The notes beneath the pieces are model-generated. The model was not told where the DNA came from. It did not search any database and saw nothing but the letters and a program-made list of their open reading frames with translations. The position numbers were made by a program, and so were the translations under genes. From Pseudonocardia halophobica (lineage in GTDB: Bacteria; Actinomycetota; Actinomycetes; Mycobacteriales; Pseudonocardiaceae), in contig NZ_BSFQ01000011.1 in NCBI RefSeq assembly GCF_027922425.1, positions 1 through 64,000 of the forward strand: 64,000 nt of DNA. The letters run 5' to 3'. How positions within the stretch are numbered: the first letter of the stretch is position 1; every line of letters begins with the position of its first letter. Shown here piece after piece: positions 25,354-32,966 of this stretch.

Positions 25354-25733
25354 CCGCTGGCGACCGTTCTCGTGCACGGGCTCGCCATCCCGCCACCACA
25401 GTCGAGGTAGTTGAGTTCCGAACCTGCATCCGGTGTCGCGGTGAGGGTCACGGCCGTCCCGACCGGGAAGTCGGCGTGGCACGTCCCGCTGATGCTCTGG
25501 TCCTCGCCGGCGGCGTGCTCGTACGGATACCCCACCGGCGTGGCGAGGTGACAGTTAATTCCTGCTGGTCTGCTGGTCACCGTCCCGCTGCCCCACCCGT
25601 CGATCCAGACCGACACCGTGCTCGACGCGCTCGTCTGCGCCACAGCACTGGTGGTCGGCAACAGCAGGACGGCACCACCCAGCACCATGACCGCGGCCAG
25701 GCGCCCCAGCCCTCGGCGGAAACGATCGTTCAT
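25296..25733 (-). CDS. Small secreted protein with one InlB-B-like repeat domain
   Basis: A 145-residue protein with a Sec signal peptide (MNDRFRRGLGRLAAVMVLGG..., cleavage probably after AVA in TSAVAQT). The mature part matches the Cys-containing bacterial repeat GTVTSxPAGIxC ... C..FP.GT.VTLTATPDAGS ... C....C...V, related to divergent InlB B-repeats. Six Cys residues suggest disulfides. Such domains occur in surface and secreted proteins of unknown function. AAGGAG precedes the ATG. It is convergent with the ABC operon. The 28-bp element shared with 18996 lies 110 bases upstream, hinting at common control. Confidence 0.78.
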   Translation of the reverse strand: MNDRFRRGLGRLAAVMVLGGAVLLLPTTSAVAQTSASSTVSVWIDGWGSGTVTSRPAGINCHLATPVGYPYEHAAGEDQSISGTCHADFPVGTAVTLTATPDAGSELNYLDCGGGMASPCTRTVASGYNGVWAMFCPRDGLCSAG

Positions 25734-25842
25734 CCTCGGCTCCTTTCTCGCCCGCACGCGGACCGGCGCGGCCCTGGCCGCCGTCGGCGCGTACATGCGC
25801 CGATCGTGCGGCCGGGTGGAGCGCAGCGAGAGCCGGGCGGCA

Positions 25843-25870
25843 CCGAAGGATCGTCCGAAGTGTTTGAGCG
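25843..25870 (-). promoter_or_regulatory. Element A (copy 2), upstream of the secreted-protein gene
   Basis: Minus-strand CACTTCGGACGATCCTTCGG, the same tandem CTTCGG arrangement as at 18996. Outside a 2-base indel the two 27/28-base copies differ at one base. It lies 110 bases upstream of the secreted-protein start in a non-coding gap, where conservation would be expected only if the site is bound or is the footprint of a duplication. Confidence 0.45.
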
Positions 25871-25893
25871 CCCGGACGCCGTGCGCCTCGGGG

Positions 25894-28743
25894 TCAGCCG
25901 GTGTTCTTCATCCCCGCCGCGATGCCGTTGATGGTGAGCAGGAGGGCGCGCTCGAGGTCGGCGTCGTCTCCACCGTCGGCACCGCCCCGGCGGCGGCGCT
26001 GGTCGAGCAGCTCGACCTGCAGGTGGTGCAGGGGCTCGAGGTAGCCGTTGCGGACCGCGAGGGTGTTGCGCAGCACCGGGTGCCGGTCGAGGAGCACCGG
26101 GTCGCCGGTCAGCGCCAGCACCTCGCGCAGCGTGCGCCCGTGCTCGGCGCGGATCAGCTCGAACAGCCCCTGCTGACCGGGCTCGACCAGCGTCGAGACG
26201 TAGTAGGAGGCGATCCGCAGGTCCGTCTTGGCCAGCGTCATCTCGACGTTGCCGAGCAGGTTGGCGAAGAAGGCCCACTCGCGCATCTCGTCGAGGACCT
26301 CGCCGTAGCCCGCGTCGCGTGCCGCCTTCAGCCCGCTGCCCAGCCCGTACCAGCCGGGGACGACCATCCGGGTCTGCGTCCAGCCGAAGACCCACGGGAT
26401 CGCCCGCAGGTCGTCGAGCGACGGGGTGCCCTTGCCCGGGCGCTTCGACGGCCGGGAGCCCACGTTGAGCCGGCCCAGCTCGTCGACCGGGGTGGCCGCG
26501 GTGAAGAACTCCGGCAGCGCCGGGTCGCCGACCAGCTCGCGGTAGGCCTTCTTGCCCGCCTCGGACACGCAGGTCATGACCTCGTCCCAGCGGGCCAGGG
26601 TCTCGTCCGGCCAGCGGGAGGCCTTGTGCAGCACGCTCGCGTCGAGCATCGAGGCGAGCAGGATCTCCAGGTTGTCGTGTGCCAGCGTGGGCAGCGAGTA
26701 CTTGTCGGAGATGACCTCGCCCTGCTCGGTGAGCTTCATCGCCGCGTCGACCGAGCCGTAGGGCGCCGACGCGATCGCCTCGCCCGCCGGCCCGCCGCCG
26801 CGGCCCACCGAACCGCCGCGGCCGTGGAAGAGCCGCAGGTTCACGCCGTGCTTCGCCCCGACGTCCCGCAGCTGCCGCTGGGCCCGGTGGATCTCCCACT
26901 GCGAGCTGGTGATCCCGGCGCCCTTGTTGGAGTCCGAGTACCCCAGCATGATCTCCTGCAGGTCGCCGCGGTTGCGCACCTGCTGCCGGTAGCCCGGGTC
27001 GGACAGCAGCCCCTCGAGCAGCGGGCCCGCCTGGGACAGCTCCTCGACGGTCTCGAACAGCGGCACCAGGTCGACGGACGAGCGCGGGTCGGTCCGCAGC
27101 TCCACCATGTACGACTCGCGGGCGAGGACGGCGACGGCGAGCAGGTCGTCGACGTCCTGGGCCATCGACACGATGTAGGTCCGGGCGACCTCCGGCCCGA
27201 ACTCGTGCTGGACCTCGTGCAGCATGTCGAAGGTCGCGATCACCTGGGCCGCCGCCTCGGGCACCCCGTAGTGCCGGCGGATCAGCGGGCGGTGCCCCTG
27301 CAGCTCCGTCGACAGCAGCGCGCGGCGCTCCTCGCGGGTCAGCTCGGCGTACGGCCTGTCCAGCTCGCCGAGCTCGTCGTAGATCGCGCCGAGGGCGTCG
27401 TGGTGCTTCTGGCTGTGCTCGCGGATGTCCAGCTCGGCCAGGTGCAGGCCCAGCGCCCGGGCCGCGCGCAGCGCACGGGCGAGCGTGCCGTCGGCGATCC
27501 GGGCGCCGAGGTGCCCGCGCAGCGAGCGGTCCAGCACGCCCAGGTCGGCCACGTAGTCGGCGACGCCCAGGTAGTCCCGCCCCGCGACGTGCGGGCCCCG
27601 GTTCGCGATCCGGCTGCGGGTGTTCTCCAGCCGCGCCTGGAGGTAGCTCAGGTGGAGCCGGTAGGGCTCGTGGGCGTTGAGCCGGATGAACCGGTCGTGC
27701 ACCTCGGGCAGCGCGCGCCGGTCGCGGGCCAGCGCGCCGCGCAGCTCCTCGGACACGCCCATCACCCGGGTGGAGATCGACAGCTCCTGGATGAGCTGCT
27801 CCACCAGGCCGCCGTGGATCTTCAGCGCGCGGTCCGTGTACAGCTCCAGGACCTCGCGGGTGACCTCGGGCGTGACGTTCGGGTTGCCGTCCCGGTCGCC
27901 GCCGACCCAGCAGCCCAGGCTCAACGGCCGGGAGTCCGGCGGGACCTCGAAGCCGTGCGCGCGCACCTCGGCCTCGAACTCCCCGACCAGGTCGGGGACG
28001 GTGCGGGTGCCGAGCTGCTCCATGAACCAGGCGACGCCGCGGGCCTCGTCGGTCACCGTGGGTTTGCCGGGCCGGATCTCGTCGGTCTGCCAGAGGAGGT
28101 CGACGAGGGCGCCCAGCTCGTCGTCCGACGCGCCGTGGTCGAGCCCTTCGGCCACCCGCCGGAGGATCGCGAGGACGGACTGCCGGGACGACTCGGTGGG
28201 GTGCGCGGTGAACACGGGCCGCAGCTGGGCGCGGGCCAGTACCTCCTGCACCGCGCCGCGGTCGGCCTCGGCGGCCAGCCGCTCCATCACGGTGTGCAGC
28301 GGGCGGCGGTCGGCGGGGCGCAGGCTGCGCAGCTCGCGCGAGCGGTGCAGCTGCTCGGCGACGTTGGCCAGCTGGAAGTACTGGGAGAAGGCCCGGGCCA
28401 GGACGACGGCGGTGCCGGTGTCGAGGCCGGACAGCCGGCGGGTGACGGCGTCCGGGTCGCCGCTCTCGCCGGCCGCCTCCCGGGCGAGCTTGCGGACCTC
28501 CTCCACCAGCTCCAGCACCTCGTCGCCGGCCTGCAGCGCAACGGTCTGCCCGAGCATCGTCGAGAGCCTGCGGATGTCGGCGCGCAGGGCGCTGTGCTCG
28601 GTCTCGGAGACGACGCCGGAGTGCGCGGCGAGGGAGTCCGGGGCGAGGAGTTCGGTGCGGTGGGCGCTCGCGGTCACCGTGGTGGGGCTCCGTTCACGGG
28701 AGGGGCCGCTCGCGGCGTCGGGAACGGCGGGACTACCGGCCAT
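25894..28743 (-). CDS. ppc: Phosphoenolpyruvate carboxylase
   Basis: A 949-residue anaplerotic enzyme converting PEP and bicarbonate to oxaloacetate. The two signature regions are present: FTAHPTESSRQSVL with catalytic H181, and RLFHGRGGSVGRGGGPA. The C-terminal sequence NG(I)AAGMKNTG is typical. The N-terminal ~45 residues precede the usual start, so a GTG near VVSETEHSAL (codon 44-45) could be the true start. It lies downstream of the PTS genes but behind a terminator and a 140-base gap, so it is likely a separate unit. Its proximity to the PEP-consuming PTS may reflect shared control of PEP flux. Confidence 0.95.
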   Translation of the reverse strand: MAGSPAVPDAASGPSRERSPTTVTASAHRTELLAPDSLAAHSGVVSETEHSALRADIRRLSTMLGQTVALQAGDEVLELVEEVRKLAREAAGESGDPDAVTRRLSGLDTGTAVVLARAFSQYFQLANVAEQLHRSRELRSLRPADRRPLHTVMERLAAEADRGAVQEVLARAQLRPVFTAHPTESSRQSVLAILRRVAEGLDHGASDDELGALVDLLWQTDEIRPGKPTVTDEARGVAWFMEQLGTRTVPDLVGEFEAEVRAHGFEVPPDSRPLSLGCWVGGDRDGNPNVTPEVTREVLELYTDRALKIHGGLVEQLIQELSISTRVMGVSEELRGALARDRRALPEVHDRFIRLNAHEPYRLHLSYLQARLENTRSRIANRGPHVAGRDYLGVADYVADLGVLDRSLRGHLGARIADGTLARALRAARALGLHLAELDIREHSQKHHDALGAIYDELGELDRPYAELTREERRALLSTELQGHRPLIRRHYGVPEAAAQVIATFDMLHEVQHEFGPEVARTYIVSMAQDVDDLLAVAVLARESYMVELRTDPRSSVDLVPLFETVEELSQAGPLLEGLLSDPGYRQQVRNRGDLQEIMLGYSDSNKGAGITSSQWEIHRAQRQLRDVGAKHGVNLRLFHGRGGSVGRGGGPAGEAIASAPYGSVDAAMKLTEQGEVISDKYSLPTLAHDNLEILLASMLDASVLHKASRWPDETLARWDEVMTCVSEAGKKAYRELVGDPALPEFFTAATPVDELGRLNVGSRPSKRPGKGTPSLDDLRAIPWVFGWTQTRMVVPGWYGLGSGLKAARDAGYGEVLDEMREWAFFANLLGNVEMTLAKTDLRIASYYVSTLVEPGQQGLFELIRAEHGRTLREVLALTGDPVLLDRHPVLRNTLAVRNGYLEPLHHLQVELLDQRRRRGGADGGDDADLERALLLTINGIAAGMKNTG

Positions 28744-28838
28744 CGTCGCGCCTGCGCCGGGGCGGGGCCATCGCTGGCGGGAGGCCGTAACCCGCCGTTG
28801 ACATGTGGTCCCGCGCCGGACCCCGGAGAACGCCGAAC

Positions 28839-28866
28839 GGGCGGCCCCCCTTGTGGGGACCGCCCG
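28839..28866. terminator. Hairpin terminator downstream of ptsH
   Basis: GGGCGGCCCC pairs with GGGGACCGCCC around a 6-base loop, with one bulge. It lies 20 bases after the ptsH stop (minus-strand reading) and upstream of ppc, separating the two units. Confidence 0.55.
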
Positions 28867-28886
28867 CCCGGGTCGGGGCGCGGACG

Positions 28887-29165
28887 TCAGCTGGGGACCG
28901 CGTCCAGGTCCGTGGCGAGCAGTTCGGCCAGCGCGTCGAGCGAGGTCTCGCCGTTCGCGTCGTCCGAGCTGGTGAGGACGACCTCCTCACCGGAGTTCAC
29001 GCCGAGCCCCAGCACCGAGAGGATGCTGCGGGCGTCGACCGGGCCGCGGTCGCCCGCGGCGATGGTGACCTTCGCGGGCTGCTGCCCGGCGGCCTTGCAG
29101 AACAGGTTGGCGGGGCGGGCGTGCAGCCCCACGGACGATCCGACCTTGACGCGGCGCTCGGCCAT
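28887..29165 (-). CDS. ptsH: PTS phosphocarrier protein HPr
   Basis: A 92-residue HPr that relays phosphate from enzyme I to EIIA. The active-site His is H15 in GLHARPANLF. The regulatory-site Ser is S47 in DARSILSVLGLGV, equivalent to Ser46. It is the last gene of the fru operon, 19 bases after the EIIBC stop, with GGAGA before the ATG. It is a separate HPr, not an FPr fusion as in enterobacterial fructose PTS. Confidence 0.95.
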   Translation of the reverse strand: MAERRVKVGSSVGLHARPANLFCKAAGQQPAKVTIAAGDRGPVDARSILSVLGLGVNSGEEVVLTSSDDANGETSLDALAELLATDLDAVPS

Positions 29166-29184
29166 GACGATCTCTCCTACGGAA

Positions 29185-30651
29185 TCAGGCGTGGGCGGCG
29201 GCGCGGGGCGCCGACGTGGACTCGGTGGTGGCGGCGGCCTTCTTCTTCTGGCCCACCGACTTGAGGACGATCACGATCGCGGCGGAGACGAGCGTCCCGG
29301 CGACGATCGCGACGAGGTAGCCGAACGGGTTGCCGATCAGCGGGACCACGAAGATGCCGCCGTGCGGGGCCCGCAGGGTCGAGCCGAAGGCCATCGACAG
29401 GGCACCGGTGACCGCGGACCCGGCCATGAGCGACGGGATGACGCGCAGCGGGTCGGCGGCGGCGAACGGGATCGCACCCTCGGTGATGAAGGAGGCCCCG
29501 AGCAGCCACGCGGCCCGGCCGTTCTCGCGCTCGGCCTCGGTGAACAGCTTCTTGCGGACGGTGGTGGCCAGGGCCATGGCCAGCGGCGGGGTCATCCCCG
29601 CGGCCATCACCGAGGCCATGATCAGCAGCGCGGTCTGGGAGTTGGTGGACAGCCCGGCGACGGCGAAGGCGTAGGCGGCCTTGTTCACCGGACCGCCCAT
29701 GTCGAAGGCCATCATCAGGCCGAGCAGGGCGCCGAGCAGGATCGCGTTGCTGCCGGACAGGCCGTTGAGCCAGTTGGTGAGGCCGGTCGTGATCGCGGCG
29801 AGCGGCTGCCCGATCACCACGAACATGATCCCGCCGATGATCGCCGTGCCGACCAGCGGCAGCACCAGCACCGGCATGATCCCGGCGATCGCCTTCGGGG
29901 CCTTCCACTTCTTCATCCAGAAGATCAGGCCACCCGCGAGCAGGCCGGAGGCGAGGCCGCCGATGAAGCCGGCACCGACCTCGACGGCGACCAGGCCGCC
30001 GACGAAGCCGGGGACCAGTGCGGGCCGGTCGGCGATCGCGTAGGCGATGAAGCCGGACAGCACGGGCACGAGCAGGCCGAAGGCCAGCGAGCCGAGCTGG
30101 AACAGCAGTGCGGCCCAGCTGGTGTGCGAGGTCCAGGAGAAGCTCTCCGTGACCGAGGGGGCGTCGGTGATCTGGTAGCCGCCGAGGGCGAAGCCCAGGG
30201 CGATCAGCAGGCCGCCGGCCGCGACGAACGGGATGACGTAGGAGACGCCGGTCATCAGCCAGCCGCGGACCTTCGACCCGACACCGGGGCCGGTCTGCTT
30301 GACCGCGAGCTGCGGCTCGGCGGGTGCCGCGGTGCCCTTCGGCGCCGCCTCGGCGGCGGCCACGGCCTGCTCGATGAGGGCCGGCGCCCCGCCGATCGCC
30401 TTCTTCACCCCGGCGGTCACCGTGGGCAGGTGGGCGAAGCGGTCCTTGTCCCGGACCTCGACGTCCGCCGCGAGGATGATCGCGTCGGCACCGGCGAGCT
30501 GCTCCGGGGTGAACGGGGTGGAGCCGGCCGAGCCCTGCGTCTCGACGACGATCTCGTGCCCGGCCTCCTCCGCCGCGACCTCGAGGGCCTCGGCGGCCAT
30601 GTAGGTGTGCGCGATGCCCGTCGGGCACGCGGTGACGGCCAGCAGCTTCAC
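29185..30651 (-). CDS. fruA: PTS fructose-specific EIIBC component
   Basis: A 488-residue membrane permease. The N-terminal EIIB domain has the phosphorylated Cys C9 in TACPTGIAHTYMAAEAL. A linker of about residues 100-140 is followed by the EIIC channel with roughly nine hydrophobic helices, including MMAFDMGGPVNKAAYAFA and FITEGAIPFAAADP, typical of the fructose/mannitol family. It imports and phosphorylates fructose to fructose-1-phosphate. The GTG start overlaps the EIIA stop (GTGA). EIIA is encoded separately just upstream, so the usual EIIABC fusion is split. Confidence 0.93.
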   Translation of the reverse strand: MKLLAVTACPTGIAHTYMAAEALEVAAEEAGHEIVVETQGSAGSTPFTPEQLAGADAIILAADVEVRDKDRFAHLPTVTAGVKKAIGGAPALIEQAVAAAEAAPKGTAAPAEPQLAVKQTGPGVGSKVRGWLMTGVSYVIPFVAAGGLLIALGFALGGYQITDAPSVTESFSWTSHTSWAALLFQLGSLAFGLLVPVLSGFIAYAIADRPALVPGFVGGLVAVEVGAGFIGGLASGLLAGGLIFWMKKWKAPKAIAGIMPVLVLPLVGTAIIGGIMFVVIGQPLAAITTGLTNWLNGLSGSNAILLGALLGLMMAFDMGGPVNKAAYAFAVAGLSTNSQTALLIMASVMAAGMTPPLAMALATTVRKKLFTEAERENGRAAWLLGASFITEGAIPFAAADPLRVIPSLMAGSAVTGALSMAFGSTLRAPHGGIFVVPLIGNPFGYLVAIVAGTLVSAAIVIVLKSVGQKKKAAATTESTSAPRAAAHA

Positions 30652-31106
30652 GCGCCGACCTCCTTCCGGATGTAGTCGGCGACGTGCCCGGCGTCGGTCG
30701 CGCCGAGGAGCTCGTCCTTGAACGCCTTGCGGACCAGCCGGCGGGCCAGCGCGGCCAGCACCGTCATGTGGTCGGTGTCGCCGCCCTCGGGAGCGGCGAT
30801 CATGAAGACGAGCCGGGCGGGCCCGTCCTCGGCGCCGAAGTCGACGCCCTCGGTGCTGCGGCCGAACGCGAGGCTCGGCACGGTGACGGCCGCGGACCGG
30901 CAGTGCGGGATGCCGATCCCGCCCTCGAGCCCGGTCGGCATCTGCTGCTCGCGGGCCTCGATGTCGGCGAGGAACTGCGCGAGGTCGGTCACCCGGCCCG
31001 CCTTCTGGAGCCGCTCGGCCAGCGCTCCGACCGCGGCACGGCGGTCGGTGGACGGGAGGTCGAGGTCGACGAGATCGGCGGTGATCAGGGCGGACTGCTC
31101 GGTCAT
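30648..31106 (-). CDS. PTS fructose-type EIIA component
   Basis: A 152-residue cytoplasmic EIIA of the fructose/mannitol family. The phospho-accepting His is H68 in GIGIPHCRSAAV. It passes phosphate from HPr to the EIIB Cys. The ATG overlaps the fruK stop by four bases and its own stop overlaps the EIIBC start, so the three genes are translationally coupled. Confidence 0.92.
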   Translation of the reverse strand: MTEQSALITADLVDLDLPSTDRRAAVGALAERLQKAGRVTDLAQFLADIEAREQQMPTGLEGGIGIPHCRSAAVTVPSLAFGRSTEGVDFGAEDGPARLVFMIAAPEGGDTDHMTVLAALARRLVRKAFKDELLGATDAGHVADYIRKEVGA

Positions 31107-32038
31107 GCGGCATCTCCGGTGAGGACGAGATCGGCGTGCGGGCGTCCGACGCGGACGTCGGCGAGCGGGAGCTCGTGGGGTCCGGGCATCTCGCTGCCCG
31201 GCAGGCGGCAGGCCGCGGCGCCGTACGCCACGGCGCGGGCGAGGGCGTCCGGCCCGGCGCCCCCGGCGGCCAGGAACCCGGCCAGGGTGGCGTCGCCGGC
31301 GCCGACCGTGCTGCGCACGGTCACGGGCGGGGTCGCGGCGTGGTACTCGCCGGACTCCTCGACCAGCACGGCGCCGCCGGCGCCCAGGCTGACGAGGACC
31401 GCGCCGACCCCGGCGGCGCGGAGCTCACGGGCCGCGGCGAGCACGTCGCCGAGGCTGGCGAGGGGGCGGCCGACCAGCTCGGCCAGCTCCTCGTGGTTGG
31501 GCTTGACCAGGTCCGGCCGCGCCGCGACGGCGGCGGCGAGCGGGGCCCCGCTGGTGTCCACGGCGGTCCGGGTGCCGGCCCGCCGGACGAGGGTGGCGTG
31601 CAGGTCGACGGGCATGCCCTCGGGCAGCGACCCGCAGGTCACCAGCCAGTCGGCGCCGCGGGAGCGGGCCACGGCCTGCTCGGTGACCTCCTCGACCTCC
31701 TCGGGCGTGAGCACCGGGCCGCTCTCGTTGATCTTCGTCGTGGTGCCGTCCGGCTCCACGAGCGTGATGTTGGAGCGGGTGGCGCCGTGGATCGGCACGG
31801 TGACGGCGGGGACGCCGAGAGCGTCGAGCAGGCCGTTGAGCCGCCCGCCCGGGGCGCGGCCCGAGGGCAGCACCGCGAGGGCGTCGACGCCGGCGCGGGT
31901 GAGGGCGCGGGCGACGTTGACCCCCTTGCCGCCCGGGTCCAGCCGCACGGACAGGGCGCGGTGCACCTCGCCGCGGACCAGCCCGGCCAGCTCGACGGTC
32001 CGGTCGAGGCTGGGGTTGGGGGTGACGGTGACGATCAA
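31103..32038 (-). CDS. fruK: 1-phosphofructokinase
   Basis: A 311-residue PfkB/ribokinase-family kinase that converts fructose-1-phosphate to fructose-1,6-bisphosphate. It shows TPNPSLDRTV at the N-terminus, the substrate-binding GGKGVNVARAL, and the catalytic-base/anion-hole motif STVGAGDATLAGF. The start is a TTG with GGAGGTGAAG at ideal spacing and no in-frame ATG/GTG near it. It lies 47 bases after the DeoR-type regulator. Confidence 0.93.
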   Translation of the reverse strand: MIVTVTPNPSLDRTVELAGLVRGEVHRALSVRLDPGGKGVNVARALTRAGVDALAVLPSGRAPGGRLNGLLDALGVPAVTVPIHGATRSNITLVEPDGTTTKINESGPVLTPEEVEEVTEQAVARSRGADWLVTCGSLPEGMPVDLHATLVRRAGTRTAVDTSGAPLAAAVAARPDLVKPNHEELAELVGRPLASLGDVLAAARELRAAGVGAVLVSLGAGGAVLVEESGEYHAATPPVTVRSTVGAGDATLAGFLAAGGAGPDALARAVAYGAAACRLPGSEMPGPHELPLADVRVGRPHADLVLTGDAA

Positions 32039-32085
32039 GGCTTCACCTCCTCGTGAAGTCGGTCGTGGAGTCGGTCGTGTGCGGG

Positions 32086-32847
32086 TCAGGCCCGGACGAC
32101 GCGGGGGCCCGCCGCCTCGATGGCGGCGGTGGCGGCGTCGTCGAGCCCGGTGTCGGTCACCAGGGCGTCGACCTGGTCCAGCCGCGCGAAGCGGACGAAC
32201 TGGTCGGTCCCGTACTTGGCGGCGTCGGCCACCACGACGGCGCGGCGGGCGGCGGCGATCATGGCTCGCTTGGCGGCGGCCTCGGCCGGGTCGGGCGTGG
32301 TGAGCCCGCGCTCCGGGGAGAAGCCGTTGGTGCCGAGGAACGCGACGTCGACGGTGAGGGTGGCCAGGGTGTCGGTCATCCAGTCGTCGACCGCGGCCAT
32401 CGTGGTGCCGCGGACACGCCCGCCGAGCAGCCGCAGCACGACGTTCGGCCGGGTGGCGAGCATCGAGGCGATCGGCAGCGAGTTGGTGACGACGGTCAGC
32501 TCGCGGTCGGTCGGCAGGACTGAGGCGAGCCGGGCCGTGGTCGTGCCCGCGTCGAGCAGGACGGTCAGGCAGCCCTCGAGCTCGGCGAGGGCGGCCTTGG
32601 CGATGCGCTCCTTCTCCGGGCCGGCCACGGTGTCGCGCTGGCCGATGGCGGGCTCGAAGTCGAGGCGGTCGGCGGGGATGGCGCCGCCGTGCACCCGGCG
32701 GACGAGGCCCTGGCGCTCCAGGGTGCCGAGGTCGCGCCGGATGGTCTCCGGCGTGACCTGCAGCTCCTCGGCCACGGCACCGACGTCGACCCGCCCCGCG
32801 TCGCGGGTACGGGTGAGCAACCACTGCTGACGCTCCGCTGCGTACAT
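32086..32847 (-). CDS. fruR: DeoR-family regulator of the fructose PTS
   Basis: A 253-residue repressor with an N-terminal winged helix (VGAVAEELQVTPETIRRDLGTLERQGLVRRVHGGA, here in part) and the C-terminal sugar-phosphate-sensing DeoR domain (LDAGTTTARLA, FLGTNGF, VVVADAAKYG). It leads the fru operon and is divergent from ptsI across a 119-base region, so it probably controls both in response to fructose-1-phosphate or related sugar phosphates. The assignment to FruR rests on gene context. Confidence 0.88.
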   Translation of the reverse strand: MYAAERQQWLLTRTRDAGRVDVGAVAEELQVTPETIRRDLGTLERQGLVRRVHGGAIPADRLDFEPAIGQRDTVAGPEKERIAKAALAELEGCLTVLLDAGTTTARLASVLPTDRELTVVTNSLPIASMLATRPNVVLRLLGGRVRGTTMAAVDDWMTDTLATLTVDVAFLGTNGFSPERGLTTPDPAEAAAKRAMIAAARRAVVVADAAKYGTDQFVRFARLDQVDALVTDTGLDDAATAAIEAAGPRVVRA

Positions 32848-32881
32848 CTTCGTTCGCTCCCGGATCCGTGCCCGAATCTGC

Positions 32882-32910
32882 TTGCTTGTTTCCGAGTATG
32901 TGGGTTTTAC
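32882..32910 (+). promoter_or_regulatory. Candidate ptsI promoter
   Basis: TTGCTT (32882-32887) and TTTTAC (32905-32910) are separated by exactly 17 bases and lie 57 bases before the ptsI ATG. The spacer region is unusually AT-rich for this genome and overlaps a likely binding zone of the divergent DeoR regulator. Confidence 0.45.
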
Positions 32911-32966
32911 TGGAGTTCGTCAACGGGTCACGCCGAAGTCATCCGAACGGATCGAGGGAGTTCGCA

